DNA of 64,000 bases from Cymbidium sinense (GCA_021442155.1 CM038216.1:88260945-88324944); one strand, 5' to 3'; shown: positions 48,728 to 62,477, numbered from the stretch's first letter. Numbers and translations are program-made. Notes: a model not told the origin generated them from the sequence alone.

Positions 48728-49060
48728 TGGTGGTGGGGATCTCGTGGTGTTGGAGAATATGGAGGGTGGTTGGAGTAACTGAGAGGCAGAGGAGCGAAGG
48801 TTATAGCCATGGTGATGGAGGAGGGAGATTGGGGAAATGATGGTGGATCCTGCTAACCAGAGTTAGGTGGTTTTGATCTAGAGAAACCAAAATGGTCATC
48901 ATCTGCTATGGAACTCTTTCTTTATAAGATAAACACCTAGTTATCTAGGGTTTTATTTGTATGCATACTCTTATCTATGTTGTCCTAGAAAGCTTTGTGT
49001 CTTACATGGTTGATGAATTCGAAAAGAAGAAATGTTGAATCCAAATTTGTTCTCTGTTAA
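48728..49060 (+). pseudogene. GR-RBP 3'-exon fragment 9, 5'-truncated
   Basis: The first recognisable bases are GTGGTGGTGGGGATCTCGTG, the middle of the glycine-rich tail. The RRM end and the shared CCCTAAG boundary are missing and the LINE E A-run takes their place. Later parts include GGAGGGAGATTGGG (GGRD-like), GATGGTGGATCCTGCTAACC and the full 3'-UTR with GTTGATGAATTCGAAAAGAA to the A-run at about 49,059. It carries stops (CTAACC region). Confidence 0.82.
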
Positions 49061-52000
49061 AAAAACCAAAAATCCTAAACCCTAAACTAAAACTTGAACC
49101 ATAAACCTTAAACCTAAACATTCAACCGTAAACCTTAAGCCCTTAACCCTAAAATCCCTAAACCCTAAACCGTAAACCCTAAACCCTAAACCCTAAAATG
49201 CTAAACCCTAAACCCTAAACCCTAAAACCTAAACCCTAAACCTTAAACCCTATATCCTAATCCCTAAACCCCAAACCTTAAACCCTAATCCCTAAACCCT
49301 AAACCCTAAAAAGCAGAAAACCTAAACCTAAACTAAATAAAACATGAAATTATAATAATGAAAAAGTTTTAAACCAAATAAAATAAAAAAATAAAAAATA
49401 AATAAAAAGATAAACTGAAACCTAAACCTAAACCTAAACCTAAACCTAACTTAAAATGAACATAAAATAAAAAATAAAAACTAAACTAAAATAAAATCAA
49501 TGAAAACCTAAATTAAACTAAAAAAATAAAAAACCTAAATAAAATAAAAATTAAACCTAAAATTAAAATAAAATAAACCTAAAATAAAATAAAATACAAA
49601 CTAAATAAAAACCTAAACCTAAAAAATAAAGCTAAAAATAAATAAAAATAAAACATTAATCCTTAATTAAAAAAAAACCTAAACCTGAAATAAAAATAAA
49701 ATAAACGTAAACTTAAAATAAATTAAATAAAACTTAAACCTTAACCTAAAATAAATAAAATAAAATAAAAAAATAAACCTAAACCTAAACTAAAAATGAA
49801 AACCTAAAAATAAATCTAAAATTAAAACCTAAAACCTAAACCTATAAAAAAACTTAAACATAAACCTAAAAATAAAAAAAATAAAACTTAAACTTAAAAA
49901 ATAATGTAAAAATAAAACTAAACTAAACAAATAAACCTAAACCAAAACCTAAATCGAAAAATAAAACTGAAATAAAAAACCTAAACTAAAATAAATAAAC
50001 ATAACTAAATAAAAATAAAAATAAAAAATAAAATAAACCTAAATAAATAAATAAGATAAACTAAATAATCCTAAACCTACCATTTTACTTAACTTAAAAA
50101 AATAAAATAAAATAAATAAATAAATAAAAACAAACCCTAAACCCCAAACCCTAAACCATAAACCCTAAACCTACAACCATAAACCTACAAACCTAAACCC
50201 TAAAACCCTAAACCCTAAACCCGAAACCCTAAAACCAAAACCAGAAACCCTAAATCTAAACTAAATAATAAACAAAAAATGTAAACCCTAAATAAAACCC
50301 AAAATAAACTATAAACTAAAATAAACCATAAACCTAAAACCTAAAACCATAAACCCTAAACCCTAAAAACACTAAACTAAAATACTAAACTAAACCCTAA
50401 ACCTTTAAAACCCTAATAAAACCATAATAAAACCATAAACCATAAACCCTAAACCCTAAAACTTAAACTTACATAATAAAATAAAAAAATATCCTAAATT
50501 AAACTGAAATATAAACCTAAAAATTAAATAAAATAGAAAATAAAAACAAAATGAAAATAAAATAAATAAAAACATAAACTAAACTAGAAAAATAAAATAA
50601 ACCTAACAAAAACCTAAATTAAATATAAATAAAACCTAAACCTAAAAAATAAAAGAAAAATAATACAAAACTAAAAAATAAACATAAAGCTAAACCTAAA
50701 CCAAAGAAAAATAAACTAGAATAAAAAACATAAACTAAAATAAATAAAATAAACTAAATAAAAATAAAAAATAAAATAAACTATAATAAATAAAAACTAA
50801 ACTAAATAAACCTAAACATAAGCTTACTAATTTTAAATAATAAATATTAAATAACAAAACCATAACCTAAACCCTAAACCTTAACTAACCCTAAACCCTA
50901 AACACTAAACTAAACCTAAACTAATAAAAAACCCTAAACCTAAACTAAACCTAAACCTAAAACACTAAACCTAAACCTAAACCTAAACCTAAACCCCTAA
51001 ACTTATGAAAACATTAAACTCTAAACCTTAAACCCTATACCCTAAACCCTAAACCATAAACTAAAACCTAAACACTAAACCTAAAACCTAAACCCTAAAC
51101 CCTAAACCATAAAAACCATAAACCCTAAACACTAAACCCTAATCCATAAACCAAAATCCCTAAAACCCTAAACCCTAAAACCAAATCTTAAATAAATAAA
51201 ATAAAATAAAATAAAATAAAAACTAAAACTAAAACCTAAACCTAAACCTAAACCTAAACCTAAAAATAAACTAAAATAGAAAATAAAAACTAAACTAAAA
51301 TAAAATAAATAAAAACCTAAACTAAACAGGAAAATAAAATAAACCTAAAATTATAAAACCAAAATAAAATTAAAAATAAACCTAAAATAAAAATAAAAGA
51401 AGCCAAAGATAAAATAAAATAAAAACTAAATAAAAACCTAAACCTAAAAAGTAAACATAACAATAAAACCTAAAAATAAATAAAAAATAACCCCTAACCC
51501 TAAACTAAAAAAAATTTAATCCTAAAATAAATAAATAAAATAAAATAAAACTAAGCTTGTAATAAAAAAAAATAAAACCAAAACCTAAACCTAAGCCTAA
51601 ACCTAAATAAAATAAAATAAAATAAAATAAACTAACAATAAACCTGCAAACTAAAACCTAAAAAATAAACCTAAAATAAAACCTAAAGCTAAACCTAGAA
51701 AAAAAATAATAACCTAAACCTAAACCTAATAATAAAAAATAAAACTTAAACCTAAAAAATAAAATAAAAATAAAACTAAACAAAAAAATAAATCTAAACC
51801 TAAACCTAAACCTAAACCTAAAAAATAAATTAAAATAAAAAACCTAAAACAAAATAAATAAACTAAACTAAATAAAAATAAAATTAAATCTAAATAAATA
51901 TGAAAAATGAAATAAACTAAATAAACCTAAACCTACAAGTTTACTTAATTTAAAAAAAATAAACAATAAAAATAAAAAAAAAACCTAAACTCTGAACCCT

Positions 52001-53737
52001 AAAACCCTCAACCCTAAACTTTAAGTGATAAACCATAAGCCCTAAACCCTAAAACCCTAAACCCTTAAAACCCTAAACCCTAAACCCTAAACCCTAAATT
52101 TTATTAACAAAAACCTTAAACCTTAAACCTTAAATCCTAAACCCTAAACCCTAAACTAAAACCTAAACCCTAAACCCAAAACCTAAACCCTAAATCTTAA
52201 ACACTAAACCCTAAACCCTAAACCCTAAACCCTAAAACCCAAAACCATAAACCATAAACCCTAAACCCTAAACCCTAAACCTAAACCTAAATAAATAAAA
52301 TAAAATAAAATAAATCAAAAACCTAAATTAAAATCTAAACCTAAACCTAAACCAAGACCTAAACCTAAAAATAAAATAAAATTGAAAAAACCTAAATTAA
52401 AATAAAATAAACAAAAACATATTCTAAAAAAATAAAATAAACCTAAAAATAAGAAAACCTAATTAAAATTAAAATTAAACCTTAAATAAAATTAAAATAA
52501 ACCTAAGATAAAATAAAATAAAAAATAATTAAAAACCTTAACAAAAAAAAACCTAAAAATAAAAAAAAATTAACAAACAAACCCTCCACTAAAAAAACAA
52601 CACCTAAAATAAAAATAAAATAAACAAAATAAAATCAACCTAAACCTAAACTAAAATAAATAAAACCAAAACCTAAACCTAAAATAAACTAAATAAAATA
52701 AAATAAACTATAAATAAACCTAACATTAGCTAGAAAATAAAACCTAAAAATAAACCTAAAATAACAACTTAAATCCTAAACCTAGAAAACAAATTAAAAA
52801 CCTAAACCTAAACATAAAAACAAAAAATAAAACCTAAACCTAAAAAATAAAATAAAAATAAAATAAAACTAAAAAATAAACCTAAACCAAACCTAAACCT
52901 AAATAATAAACTAAAATTAAAAAAAAAACTTAAACTAAAACAAATAAACTTAAAATATAAAAACTAAACTAAATAAAAATAAAATAAAGCCTAAATATAA
53001 AAAAGTAAAATAAATAAAAATAAATAGAAAATAAACTAAATAAACTTAAACCTACAAGCTTACTTAATTTTGTTTTTTTAAAGAAAATCCTAAACCCTAA
53101 ACATAAATTTAAACTAAACCCTAAACACTAAACCTAAACCTAAACTAATGCTAAACCTAAATCTAACCTAACTAAACCCTAAACTAAATCATAAACCCTA
53201 AACCCTAAATACTAAAAAACTCTAAACCTTAAACCCTAAATGCTAAAACCTGAAATCCTAAACCCTAAAAAATAAATAAACTTTAAAACTAAAACCTAAA
53301 CCTAAACCAACTATAAACTCTAAACTAAACTAAAAACCTCTAAACCTAAACTAAAAACCCAAACCCTAAACCTTAAACCTAAACCTAAACCATAAACCTA
53401 AACCTAAACTAAACTAAACCTAAAAAAAACTTAAAATCCTAAAACTCCTAAAACTAAACTTAAACAACTTAAACCTAACAAACTAAACCTAACTAAATTA
53501 TAAACTAAAAAACTAAACTTAAACCCTAAACCTAAACCCCCTAAAACCCTAAAAACCTAACCCTACACCTTAAACCCTAAAAGAATAAACCCTAAAAATT
53601 TAAACCCTAAACCTTAATCTGACATTGCAAAAACTAAACCTCAAAACCTAAACCTAAACCTAAAGTAAATAAATATAGTAAAAAGGAAACTTAAACCTTA
53701 AAACCTAATAAACCTAAACTTAAACCAAAACCCTAAA
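49061..53737 (-). repeat. Degenerate telomere-like satellite, segment 16
   Basis: The longest uninterrupted array segment on the right arm (4.7 kb, no gene). Heptamer blocks are at 49,070-49,320, 50,130-50,460, 50,860-51,190, 51,980-52,290 and 53,085-53,640. Cores lie at 50,059-50,100, 50,791-50,840, 51,911-51,960 and 53,031-53,083, with spacings of about 0.74, 1.12 and 1.12 kb. Near 53,320-53,540 the heptamers give way to CTAAACTAAA words. Confidence 0.9.
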
Positions 53738-54145
53738 AAGGGAATAACCTTGACGGTAGAACATCAAAACAGCTGCCTAGATTTGTGGTGGAGGCAGGCA
53801 AAGAAGCATCATAGGTGGTGGGGATATGGAGTCACGTGAAGGGAATAGTGGTTATGGAGGAAGGAGGAGTGACGAAGGTTACAACCATGATGGTGGATCC
53901 TGTTAATCGAGAGGCCGAGGTGGTTCTGATGGGAATTAGAGAAATTGAAGAATGCATGATCCGATCTGTTGCTTATCGAACGGATCTTTATAGTAGAGAT
54001 TGTTCTAGTTATCTAGGGTTTTTGATTTGCCCTATTCATGCTCATCTTTTATCTATGTTATCTCTTATGTCTTAAAAAACATGGTGTGTTACCTAGTTGA
54101 TGAAATCAAATAGAAGAAATGTTGAATATGAATTTATTATCTTTT
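53738..54145 (+). pseudogene. GR-RBP 3'-exon fragment 10
   Basis: It starts near AAAGGGAATAACCTTGACGG (NLDG remnant) after CCCTAAA. The RRM end and glycine-rich tail are shortened by deletions (53,760-53,880). The later part GACGAAGGTTACAACCATGA, GGTGGATCC and CGAGAGGCCGAGGTGGTTC is clear, with a GATGGGAATTAG end at about 53,926-53,937. The 3'-UTR ends at an A-run at 54,144. It is broken by indels and a stop in YSRGR (TTAATCG). Confidence 0.82.
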
Positions 54146-56907
54146 AAAAAAAACCAAAAAGCTTAAACCCTAAACTAAAACCTAAATCGTAAACCCTAAA
54201 AACCCCAAACCGTAAACCCTATACCCTAAACCCTAAACCCTATACCCTAAGACCCTAAACCCTAAACCCGAAACCCTAAAGCCTAAACCTTAAACTAACC
54301 TTAAACCCTAAACCCTAAACCCTAAAAAGCTAAAAACATAAAATTAAACTAAATAAATAAAAAATAAAATAAATAAAAAAACCTTAACCAAAATGAAATA
54401 AATAAAATAAAATAAAATAAAAACCTAAATTAAAACCTAAACTTAAAATTAAAAGAAAATAAAATAAAAATAAAAACATAACTAAACAAATAAACAAAAA
54501 CCTAAACAAAACTAAAAAATAAAAAACCTAAATAAAATTACAAATATACCTAAAATAAAATTAAAATAAAAATTAAATAAATAGCTTAACCGATAAAATA
54601 AACCTAAACCTTAAACAAAAAAACATAAACCTATAATAAAAATAAAAAAAACCTAAACCTAAACTAAAATAAATAAAGCCTAAACTAAAAATAAACTAAA
54701 CCTAAACCTAAATGTAAACAAAATAAAATAAACTAAATTAAAAATAAAGCTAAACCCAAAGTAAAAAATAAAACCTAAAATAAAAACCTAGAACCTCAAC
54801 TTAAAAAAATAAAATAAAAGCCTAAACCAAAACATAATAATAAAAAATGAAACTTAAAGCTAAAAAATAAAATAAAAATAAACTAAGCTAAAACCCTACA
54901 CCTAAACCTAAAAAAATAAGCTAAAATGAAAAAAAAAACTAAAATAAATAAACCTTATAAAAAAACTAAATTAAATAAATAAAATAAACCTAAATAAAAA
55001 TAATAAATAAAATATTAAAAAATACATAATAAATATACTAAATAAACTAAGTTAACCTAAACCTACCAATTTACTTAATTTTTTTAAAAAAAACCCTAAA
55101 CCCAAAACTAAAAAATAAAACCTAAAAATAAACCTAAATTTAAAACCTAAAAACTAATCCTAAAAAAATAAAATAAAAACTTAAACCTAAACCTAAAAAC
55201 AAAACATAAATCCTAAACCTAAAAAATAAAATAAAAATAAAACTAAACTAAAAAAATAAATCTAAACCAAAACCTAAACATAAAAAATAAACTAAAATAA
55301 AAAATCTAAACTAAAATAAATAAACTAAATTAAATAAAAATAAAGAAAATTTAAATGAAAATAAAAAATTAAAAAAACTAAAATAAATAAAAAGTAAACT
55401 AAATAAACCTAAACCTACCAATTTAATTAATTTTTTAAAAATTTAGAAATAAAAAAACCCTAAACCCTAGAACTAACCCTAATCCCTAAAATCTAAACAA
55501 AAAAAAAATCCTAAACCCTGAACCTTAAACCCTCAACCCCAAACCCTAAACTAAAACCTAAACCCTAAACCTAAAACCTAAACCCTAAACACTAAACACT
55601 AAACCTTAATCCCAAACCCTAATCCCTAAACCCTAAAACCCAAAACCATAAACCCTAAACCCTAAATCCTAAATCTTAAACCTAAATAGAAAATAAAATA
55701 AAATAAACTAAAAACATAAACTAAAACCTAAACCTAAACTAAACCTAACTAAAAAATAGAAAAATAAACTAAAATAAAATAAATAAAACCTAAACTAAAC
55801 AAAAATAAAATAAACTTAAAATAAAAGACCTAAATAAAATAAAACTAAACCCAAAATAAAATAAAAAATAAAACTACTAAACATAAAACTAAATCTAAAA
55901 ATAAAACCTAAAAAAAACACATAAACCCTAAAATTTTAAAAAACAAAGTAAACCTAAATTAAAAATAAAATAAAACTAAACCTAAACTAAAATAAACTGA
56001 ACTAAAATAAGTAAAACCTAAACCTAAATCTAAAATAAACTAAACCCAAACCTGCACCTAAACTTAATAAAATAAAATAAAGTAAAATTAAACCTAAGCC
56101 TAAACTAAAAAATAAAACTTAAAAAAAAAACCTAAAAAAAAAACCTAAACGTAAACCTAATAATAAAAAATAAAACCTAAACCAAGAAAATAAACAGAAA
56201 AAACAAAACTAAAATAAATAAAACTAATATAAATAAACTAAACTAAATAAAAATAGAAAGTAAAATGAACTAAAATAAATATAAAATAAACTAATTAAAT
56301 TAAATAATCCTAAACTTACCGGTTTACATAAATTTTTTTTTAAAAAAAAACCCTAAACGCTAAACTATAAACCCAAAACCATAAATGCCCTAAACCCTAA
56401 ATCCTTAAACCTAAACCCTATCCTAAACCCTAAATCCTAAAACCACCCTAAACTATGCCCTAAATCTAAACCCTAAACTAAACCCTCCATAAACCCTAAA
56501 AACCATACCACCAACTAAAACCCTTAAATCACTCCATGGGACCCTCCCCAAACTAAACCCTCACTAAACCCCTAAGCCCTAAATCCTAAACCTGGACACT
56601 CCCTAAACTTTTATATACCCTAAACCCAACCAGGCCCTCTAAACCCTAAATCATAAACTAAACTCCACCCAAACTCTAAACCCTAAAAATCCTAAACCCT
56701 AAAACCTAAACACTACACCCTAAACCCTAACCCTAAACCTTAAACCTTAAAAGCGTAAACCTTAAAACTTTAAACCCTAAACCCTAAACCCTAATCCAAC
56801 ACCCTAAACCATAAACACCAAATCCTAAACCTAAACTTAAAGTAACTAAATAAATTAAAAAAAAACCTAAACCATAAAACCTAATAAACCTAAACCTAAA
56901 CTTTAAG
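54146..56907 (-). repeat. Degenerate telomere-like satellite, segment 17
   Basis: Heptamer and A/T-rich blocks alternate, with cores at 55,041-55,090, 55,395-55,440 and 56,288-56,344. The first two are only about 350 bases apart, implying a deletion inside one unit. 56,450-56,650 has an unusual C-rich variant with CACCC, CTCCC and CCATGGGACC words. No gene is visible. Confidence 0.88.
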
Positions 56908-57389
56908 AATGCTCAGAACCTTGATGGTAGGAGCATCACCATAAATTATGCTCAGTCTAGATCTGGCGGTGAAGGCGAAGGCATAGTCGGTAGTTATCAC
57001 AGTGGTGGTGGGGGATCTGGAGCTGGTGGTGGATATGGAGGTGGTGGTCGGAGTAGTGATAGTTATGGAGGTAGGAGGAGCGATGGAGGTTACAACCATA
57101 GTGGTGGAAGAGTGAGAGATCAGGGATATGTTGATATATCTAATTAATCAAGAGGCTGAGGTGGTTCTAATGGGAATTGAAGAAATTGAAGAACGACCTA
57201 TCAGATTTGCTGCTTATGAAACTATGTATTTACAGTAGAAATGATTCTAGTTATCTACGTATTTTGATTTGCTCTATGCATGCTCATTGTTTATATATGT
57301 TGTCTTTTGTGTTTTATAAAACTTGGCGTGTTACTTGGTTGATGAAATCAAAAAGAAGAAATATTGAATCTGAATTTGTTCCCTTTTAT
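56908..57389 (+). pseudogene. GR-RBP 3'-exon fragment 11 (open for 79 codons)
   Basis: From 56,908 the frame is open to a TAA at 57,145-57,147: NAQNLDGRSITINYAQSRSG, GEGEGIVGSYHSGGGGSGAG, GGYGGGGRSSDSYGGRRSDG, then GYNHSGGRVRDQGYVDISN. It is the least damaged copy. Only the last 15 or so residues (YSRGRGGSDGNWRN in fragment 2) are lost, by mutation near 57,140. It has no start codon of its own and lacks most of the RRM, so RNA binding is not expected. The 3'-UTR is complete to an A-run at 57,380-57,389. Confidence 0.88.
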
Positions 57390-58797
57390 AAAAAAAAAAC
57401 CAAAAACCCTAAACCGTAAACCAAAACTTGAACCCTACACCTAAAGCCTAAATCGTAAACCCTAAACCCCTAAACTGTAAAAACTCAACACTAAACCCTA
57501 AACCCTGAAAAGCTAAAAACCTATACCTAAGCTAAATAAAAAACTAAAAATAAAATAAATAAAAGAACTTAGACTAAAATAAAATAAAATAAATAAAATA
57601 AAACAAAATAAAATAGAAACCTAATCCTAAACCTAAAAAAAATAAAATAAAAAAAATAAAAATGTAACTAAAATAATCTAAATAAAAACCTAAACTAAAC
57701 TAAAAAATAAAAAAAAACCTAAAGAAAATAAAAATTATACCTAAAATAAAAATAAAAAAATAACAATAAAATAAAATAAAATCTACATGAACACCTAAAC
57801 TTAGAAAATAAACCTAAAAATTAATAAAAAAATAAAACTTAAACCCTAAAATGAAATAAACATAAACTTATAATAAAAATAAAATAAACCTAAACTAAAA
57901 TAAATAAAACCTAAACCGAAAATAAACTAAACCTAACCCTAAACCTAAACAAAATAAAATAAAAATAAACTAAAACTAAAGCTAAAAAATAAAACTTTAA
58001 AATAAAATTAAAAAAAAAATCTAAAACCTAAACTTAAAAAATAAAATAAAAACCTAAACATAAACCAAAAAATAAAATAAAAACTTAAGCCTAAAAAATG
58101 AAATAAAAATAAAACTAAACAAAAAAATGAACCTAAGCCTGAAACTAATCCTAAAAAATAAACTAAATAAAAAACCTAAAATAAAACAAATAAACCTAAA
58201 ATAAATAATCTAAACTAAATAAAAATGAAATTGAACCTAAATAAAAATAAAAAATTAAACTAAAATAAATAAGAAATAATCTAATAAACTTGAACCAACC
58301 GACTTACTTAATTTTAAATAATAATAAAATAAATAAATAAATAAAACCCTAAACCCTAAATCCTAAATCCTAAACCCTAAACCCTAAACCCTAAACTCTA
58401 AACTCTAAGCCCTAAACCCTTAATCCTAAACCCTAAAACCCCAAACACTAATCCTAAACCCTATGCTGACCCTAAACCCTAAACCCCTAAACCATAAAAA
58501 CACAAAACTCTAAAGCCTAAACAATAAACTTTAAACCCTAAACCCTATGAACCCTGAACCCTAAAGCCTAAATACTAAACCCTAAACCCTAAACCCTAAG
58601 CTCTAAACCCTAACCCTAAGCCCTAAACTCAAAACCCTAAACCCTAAACCCTAAACCCTAAACCCTAAACCCTAAAGCCTAACCCTAAACCCTAATCCTA
58701 AACCCTTAGCCTTAAACCCTAAACTTAAACATAAAGAAACTAAATAAATAAAAAAATAAACATAAGCCCTAAAACCTAAACTTAAACCTAAACCTAT
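57390..58797 (-). repeat. Degenerate telomere-like satellite, segment 18
   Basis: Core at 58,270-58,320. The last 450 bases hold the longest perfect telomere tract in the window: six consecutive CCCTAAA at 58,635-58,676. A/T-rich blocks fill 57,530-58,260. No gene is visible. Confidence 0.9.
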
Positions 58798-59225
58798 AAT
58801 GGCTAACCTGAGAACATGAACATCAGGTCAATTAGCTTAGTATAGATGTCAATGGAAGGTGAGGGTGGTTATCGTAGTGGTCTGGGGGCTTGGATATGAA
58901 GGTCGGTGGTGGAGTAGGACGAGGTCGGAGGAGCCATGAGGTTACAATCATGGTGGTCGGATGGATAGATCGAGACAAGATGGTGATTGCTGTTCGAGAG
59001 GCGGTGGCTCTGTGAACAAGAAACTAAAGATCGACTGATCTGATCTGTTGCTTATGGAACTATCTAATAGTAGAGATAGTTCTAGTTATCTAGGGTTTTT
59101 GATTTACTCTATGTGTGCTCATTTTATATCTATGTCATCGCTTGTGTCTTAGAAAACTTGGTGCACTACTTGGTTGGTGAAATCAAAATGAAGAAATGTT
59201 GAATATAAATTTATTCTCTATTAAA
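58798..59225 (+). pseudogene. GR-RBP 3'-exon fragment 12
   Basis: The most diverged copy. It starts AATGGCTAACCTGAGAACAT after an altered boundary (CCTAT instead of CCTAAG). Glycine-rich remnants include GAAGGTGAGGGTGGTTATCG and GGTTACAATCATGGTGGTCG. The C-terminal GTTCGAGAGGCGGTGGCTC is recognisable. Many single-base insertions, often of C, break the frame. The 3'-UTR from about 59,045 to 59,222 is far better kept than the exon. Confidence 0.8.
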
Positions 59226-60515
59226 AAACCTTAAATCCTAAACCCTAAACTAAAACCTAAACCCTAAACCTAAAACCTATACCTTAAACCCTAAACCTTA
59301 AAAACCATAAACCCTAAATACTAAACCCTAAAGCCTAAACCCTAAACTAAAACCCTAAACCCTAAACCCTAAAGCCCTAAACCATAAACTTTAAACCCAA
59401 AACCTTAAACCCTAAACCCTAAGCCCAAAAACCCTAAACCCAAAAACTTAAAACCTATAACCCTAAACCCCAAACCCTAAACCCTAAACTTAAACCTTAA
59501 AACTATAAACTAAATTATAAACCCAAAACTCAACCTAAATCAGAACTTAAACTATAAACTATAAACATATAACCTCTAAACCTAAACTCAACTTAAACTA
59601 AACTCTAAAACACTAAACTAAACTTAAACTAACCTAAATCTAAACCTTAAACCTAAACCTAATCATAAACTGAATTGTAAATCCTAAACTTAAACTTAAA
59701 CCCTAAACCCTAAACCTAAACCTAAACCTAAACTAAACCTAACTTAAAAATAAACTAAACTATAAACCTAAACTCTAAAGTTAAACTAAACTAAAACCTA
59801 AAACTTAAATAAACTTAAACCTAAACTAAATAAATCTAAATATAAAACCTAAACTTAAACCTAAATCTAAACCAAAACTAAACTTAAACCTAAACTAAAC
59901 TTAAACTAAAATATATAAACTTAAACCTAAACTTAAACCTAATCTAACTTAAACTAAATCAAAACTAAACTCTAAACTTAAATAAATTAAATTGAAACCT
60001 AAACCTAAACTAATTGAACTTAAACTTAAACTTAAATCTAAATCTAAACTTAAACCTTAAACTTAAACTAAATTTAAATCAACCTAAACTTAAACTTAAA
60101 TAAATTTAAATAAACTAAACTTATACTCTAAATAAACCTAAAATCCTAAACTATAAATATAAACCTAAACTATAAACTTTAAATCTAAACTTAAACCTAA
60201 ACCTAAACTTAAACCTAAACTAAACTCTAAAACTAAACCTAAACTAAACCTAACCTAAACTAAACTTAAATCAAATCTAAACTTAAACTTAAACCTAAAC
60301 CTAAACTTAAACCTAAACTCCTAAACTTATATAAACTAAACCTAAATATAAACCTTAAACTAACTAAACCTAAACCTAAACCTAAACCTAAAACCTAAAC
60401 TTAAACTAAAATTAAACCTAAACTAAAACCCTAAATCTAAACTAAACCTAAACTAAACTTAACCCTAAAGTAAACTAAACCTAAACCCTAAATCAAACCT
60501 ATAAACCTAAAAACT
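59226..60515 (-). repeat. Degenerate telomere-like satellite, segment 19
   Basis: CCCTAAA-type to about 59,500, then about 1 kb of CTAAACTTAAAC/CCTAAACCTAAAC words with almost no A/T-only blocks and no core. This texture matches 28,480-29,200 on the left arm in reverse complement. It ends at the 5' edge of the right-hand LINE. Confidence 0.88.
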
Positions 60516-61792
60516 ATTGCTGCCTCATCCTGTTTGTATTTCCTTTCCTCTCATTTTAGCTGGCTACTACTGCCTATTTTTGCATGATTCTCACCAGTAT
60601 TCCTTCTTGAATGATGACCACCGCCTATTTTGTGTCTTCATTATGATGTCATTTGGCATCGATGATTCCTTGAGAAAAAGACCCTATGGATACTATTAGG
60701 GCATCAATTAACCTTGCTTTGATAGCTTTGAAATCATTCAAAGTCATTCCAGTTTAGATTTCTCTCCCCAATATGCGAATTCATTTCATTAACCATCATT
60801 TATTTTTTACTATGGGTGCTTTATTTGGTTAGCCAGTGCAAATTGATCAAGAAATGATTGTGAAATCTCATCCTTCAGTGCATATAATCCTTTTTTAATT
60901 AGACATTACCAAGAAACACACCAAAGAAATTTGGTTGGGATTTGAAAATTACTGTTATATATAAAGAATTGAATTTAAAAATTTTGCTATGTTTTTTACT
61001 CATTGTAAAATCCAATCGCATTTTAATGTTTCTACATCCTTACCTAAAAAAATAAAAACTTCTATTCCAAACCCTAGGCTGATCACTATTAAATATAAAA
61101 AAGCTACTTCAAAAAAAAGGAATTTTTGAATGTTCCTAATAAGGCTATTTTACCTCTTACTTCTTCTGTGCAATTGAAAGCTTCTAATGTGAACAATAAT
61201 AGTTTTTCTAAACTTTGATGATGATTCTATTTCCTCGATTCAATCCTTGCATCCTTTGTTGGCTTTTATTGATGAAAATGAAGCTTTGATTGAGAATATA
61301 AATGAGGATATTAATGTTATGCATCATTCAAATTCAATGCAATATGGCATTAATACCTCATGATAATCAAGTTGAAAACCAATTCTATTTTCCAGATTTA
61401 GATGATTTAAATTCTCATAAAGATTTGTCTAATAATTTGGATCATGAAAAGAAATGGCTTGGTGTTCACACTTGCCTCTAAATAAATATGTTTTTGCTCC
61501 CTCTCTTGCTATTCTTGATGCTCATTTGGCTTTAATAAATTCTAATATCTTGGAAGAAGGAGAACTCATTTCTAATCAAGATATTTCTCCTAAATCTATG
61601 AATTATGTTGCTAGATCCTCCTCGGATGATGATTATATGGAAAACAAAATGGTTTCCAAACTTATCATGCTAAAAAAGAAAAAAATGTTAAAAAATTCCC
61701 TCCCAAATTGTAAAGAAACACTAGATCAGCTACGACCTTCCTCTCCTCTGTTAATTAACCTTTTCTTAACCCATTTTTTTCTTTATGTTTAA
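60516..61792 (+). pseudogene. LINE ORF1 (DUF4283 and zinc-knuckle region), decayed
   Basis: The + strand reads pieces such as FHDSHQYSFLNDDH and SFGIDDSLRKRP (60,580-60,690), then ALFG-stop-PVQIDQE (60,818-60,850), LDITKKHTKEIWLGFENYCY (60,900-60,960) and FFTHCKIQSHFN, where the CCHC knuckle has lost residues. The C-terminal tail includes WCSHLPLNKYVFAPSL (61,460-61,505) and KKKKMLKNSLPNCKE (61,672-61,720). ORF1 proteins coat the LINE RNA. The right copy keeps more of the N-terminal DUF4283 part than the left copy but is broken by several stops. Confidence 0.75.
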
Positions 61793-61799
61793 TTTTATT

Positions 61800-62475
61800 G
61801 TTTGAATGTTAGAGGGATCTACTCTCTATTCATAATCAGATTAGAAATTATTGTATACATAATATTTCTTTACTTATTTTTTTCTAGAGCCTCTTGTTCA
61901 TGCTAACAAAATTAACCATGTCACTAGAATGATGATTTCAATAAATTTTTTCTAATGTCAAATAGATTGGGTGATTTTGGAATAACTTTGTAGAGGTTTC
62001 TATTCTTGATGATTTTCAACAAGTTGTCAATGCTCTCTTATGGTGATTATTGTGTTTTGGGCTTAGAACTGGAAGAAATCTTTTGGGATAATTTGAGGAA
62101 TTTTGCTACTTTTATCAATAAACCTTGGTTTGTTGGTTGTCATTTCAACACTATTTTATTCACTTCTGAATGAAGTGGTTATTTCTCTTCTATGATTCAT
62201 TCTATGGAAGAATTTTCTAATATAATCCTTGACTATAATTTGATTGATATTGGTTTTAAAGGTTCTTATTATACTTGAAAAAACTCTAGACTTTGACAAA
62301 GGTTAGATCGTATTCTTTTTAATACTCATTAGATTACTCAATCGCATATTACTTATGTCAATCATTTAAGTAGAACCTTATCTGATCATGCTCCTCTTTT
62401 GGTTTCTATTAAAGATAATTCTAATAGATTAAAAAATTTCTCTCCTTTTAGATTTCAGAACATATCGATTTAGCA
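61800..62475 (+). pseudogene. LINE ORF2 endonuclease domain (right copy)
   Basis: Readable blocks are EPLVHANKINHVTRMMISIN (61,887-61,945), FVGCHFNTILFTSE (62,130-62,170, GDFN-type with Asp to His), SMEEFSNIILDYNLIDIGFK (62,200-62,262), QRLDRILFNTH (62,298-62,330) and LSDHAPLLVSIKDNS (62,378-62,422). Here the SDH motif is intact, unlike the left copy (FDYG). The GDFN-type block is instead changed. Stops at several points make it inactive. Confidence 0.85.
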
Positions 62476-62477
62476 TA

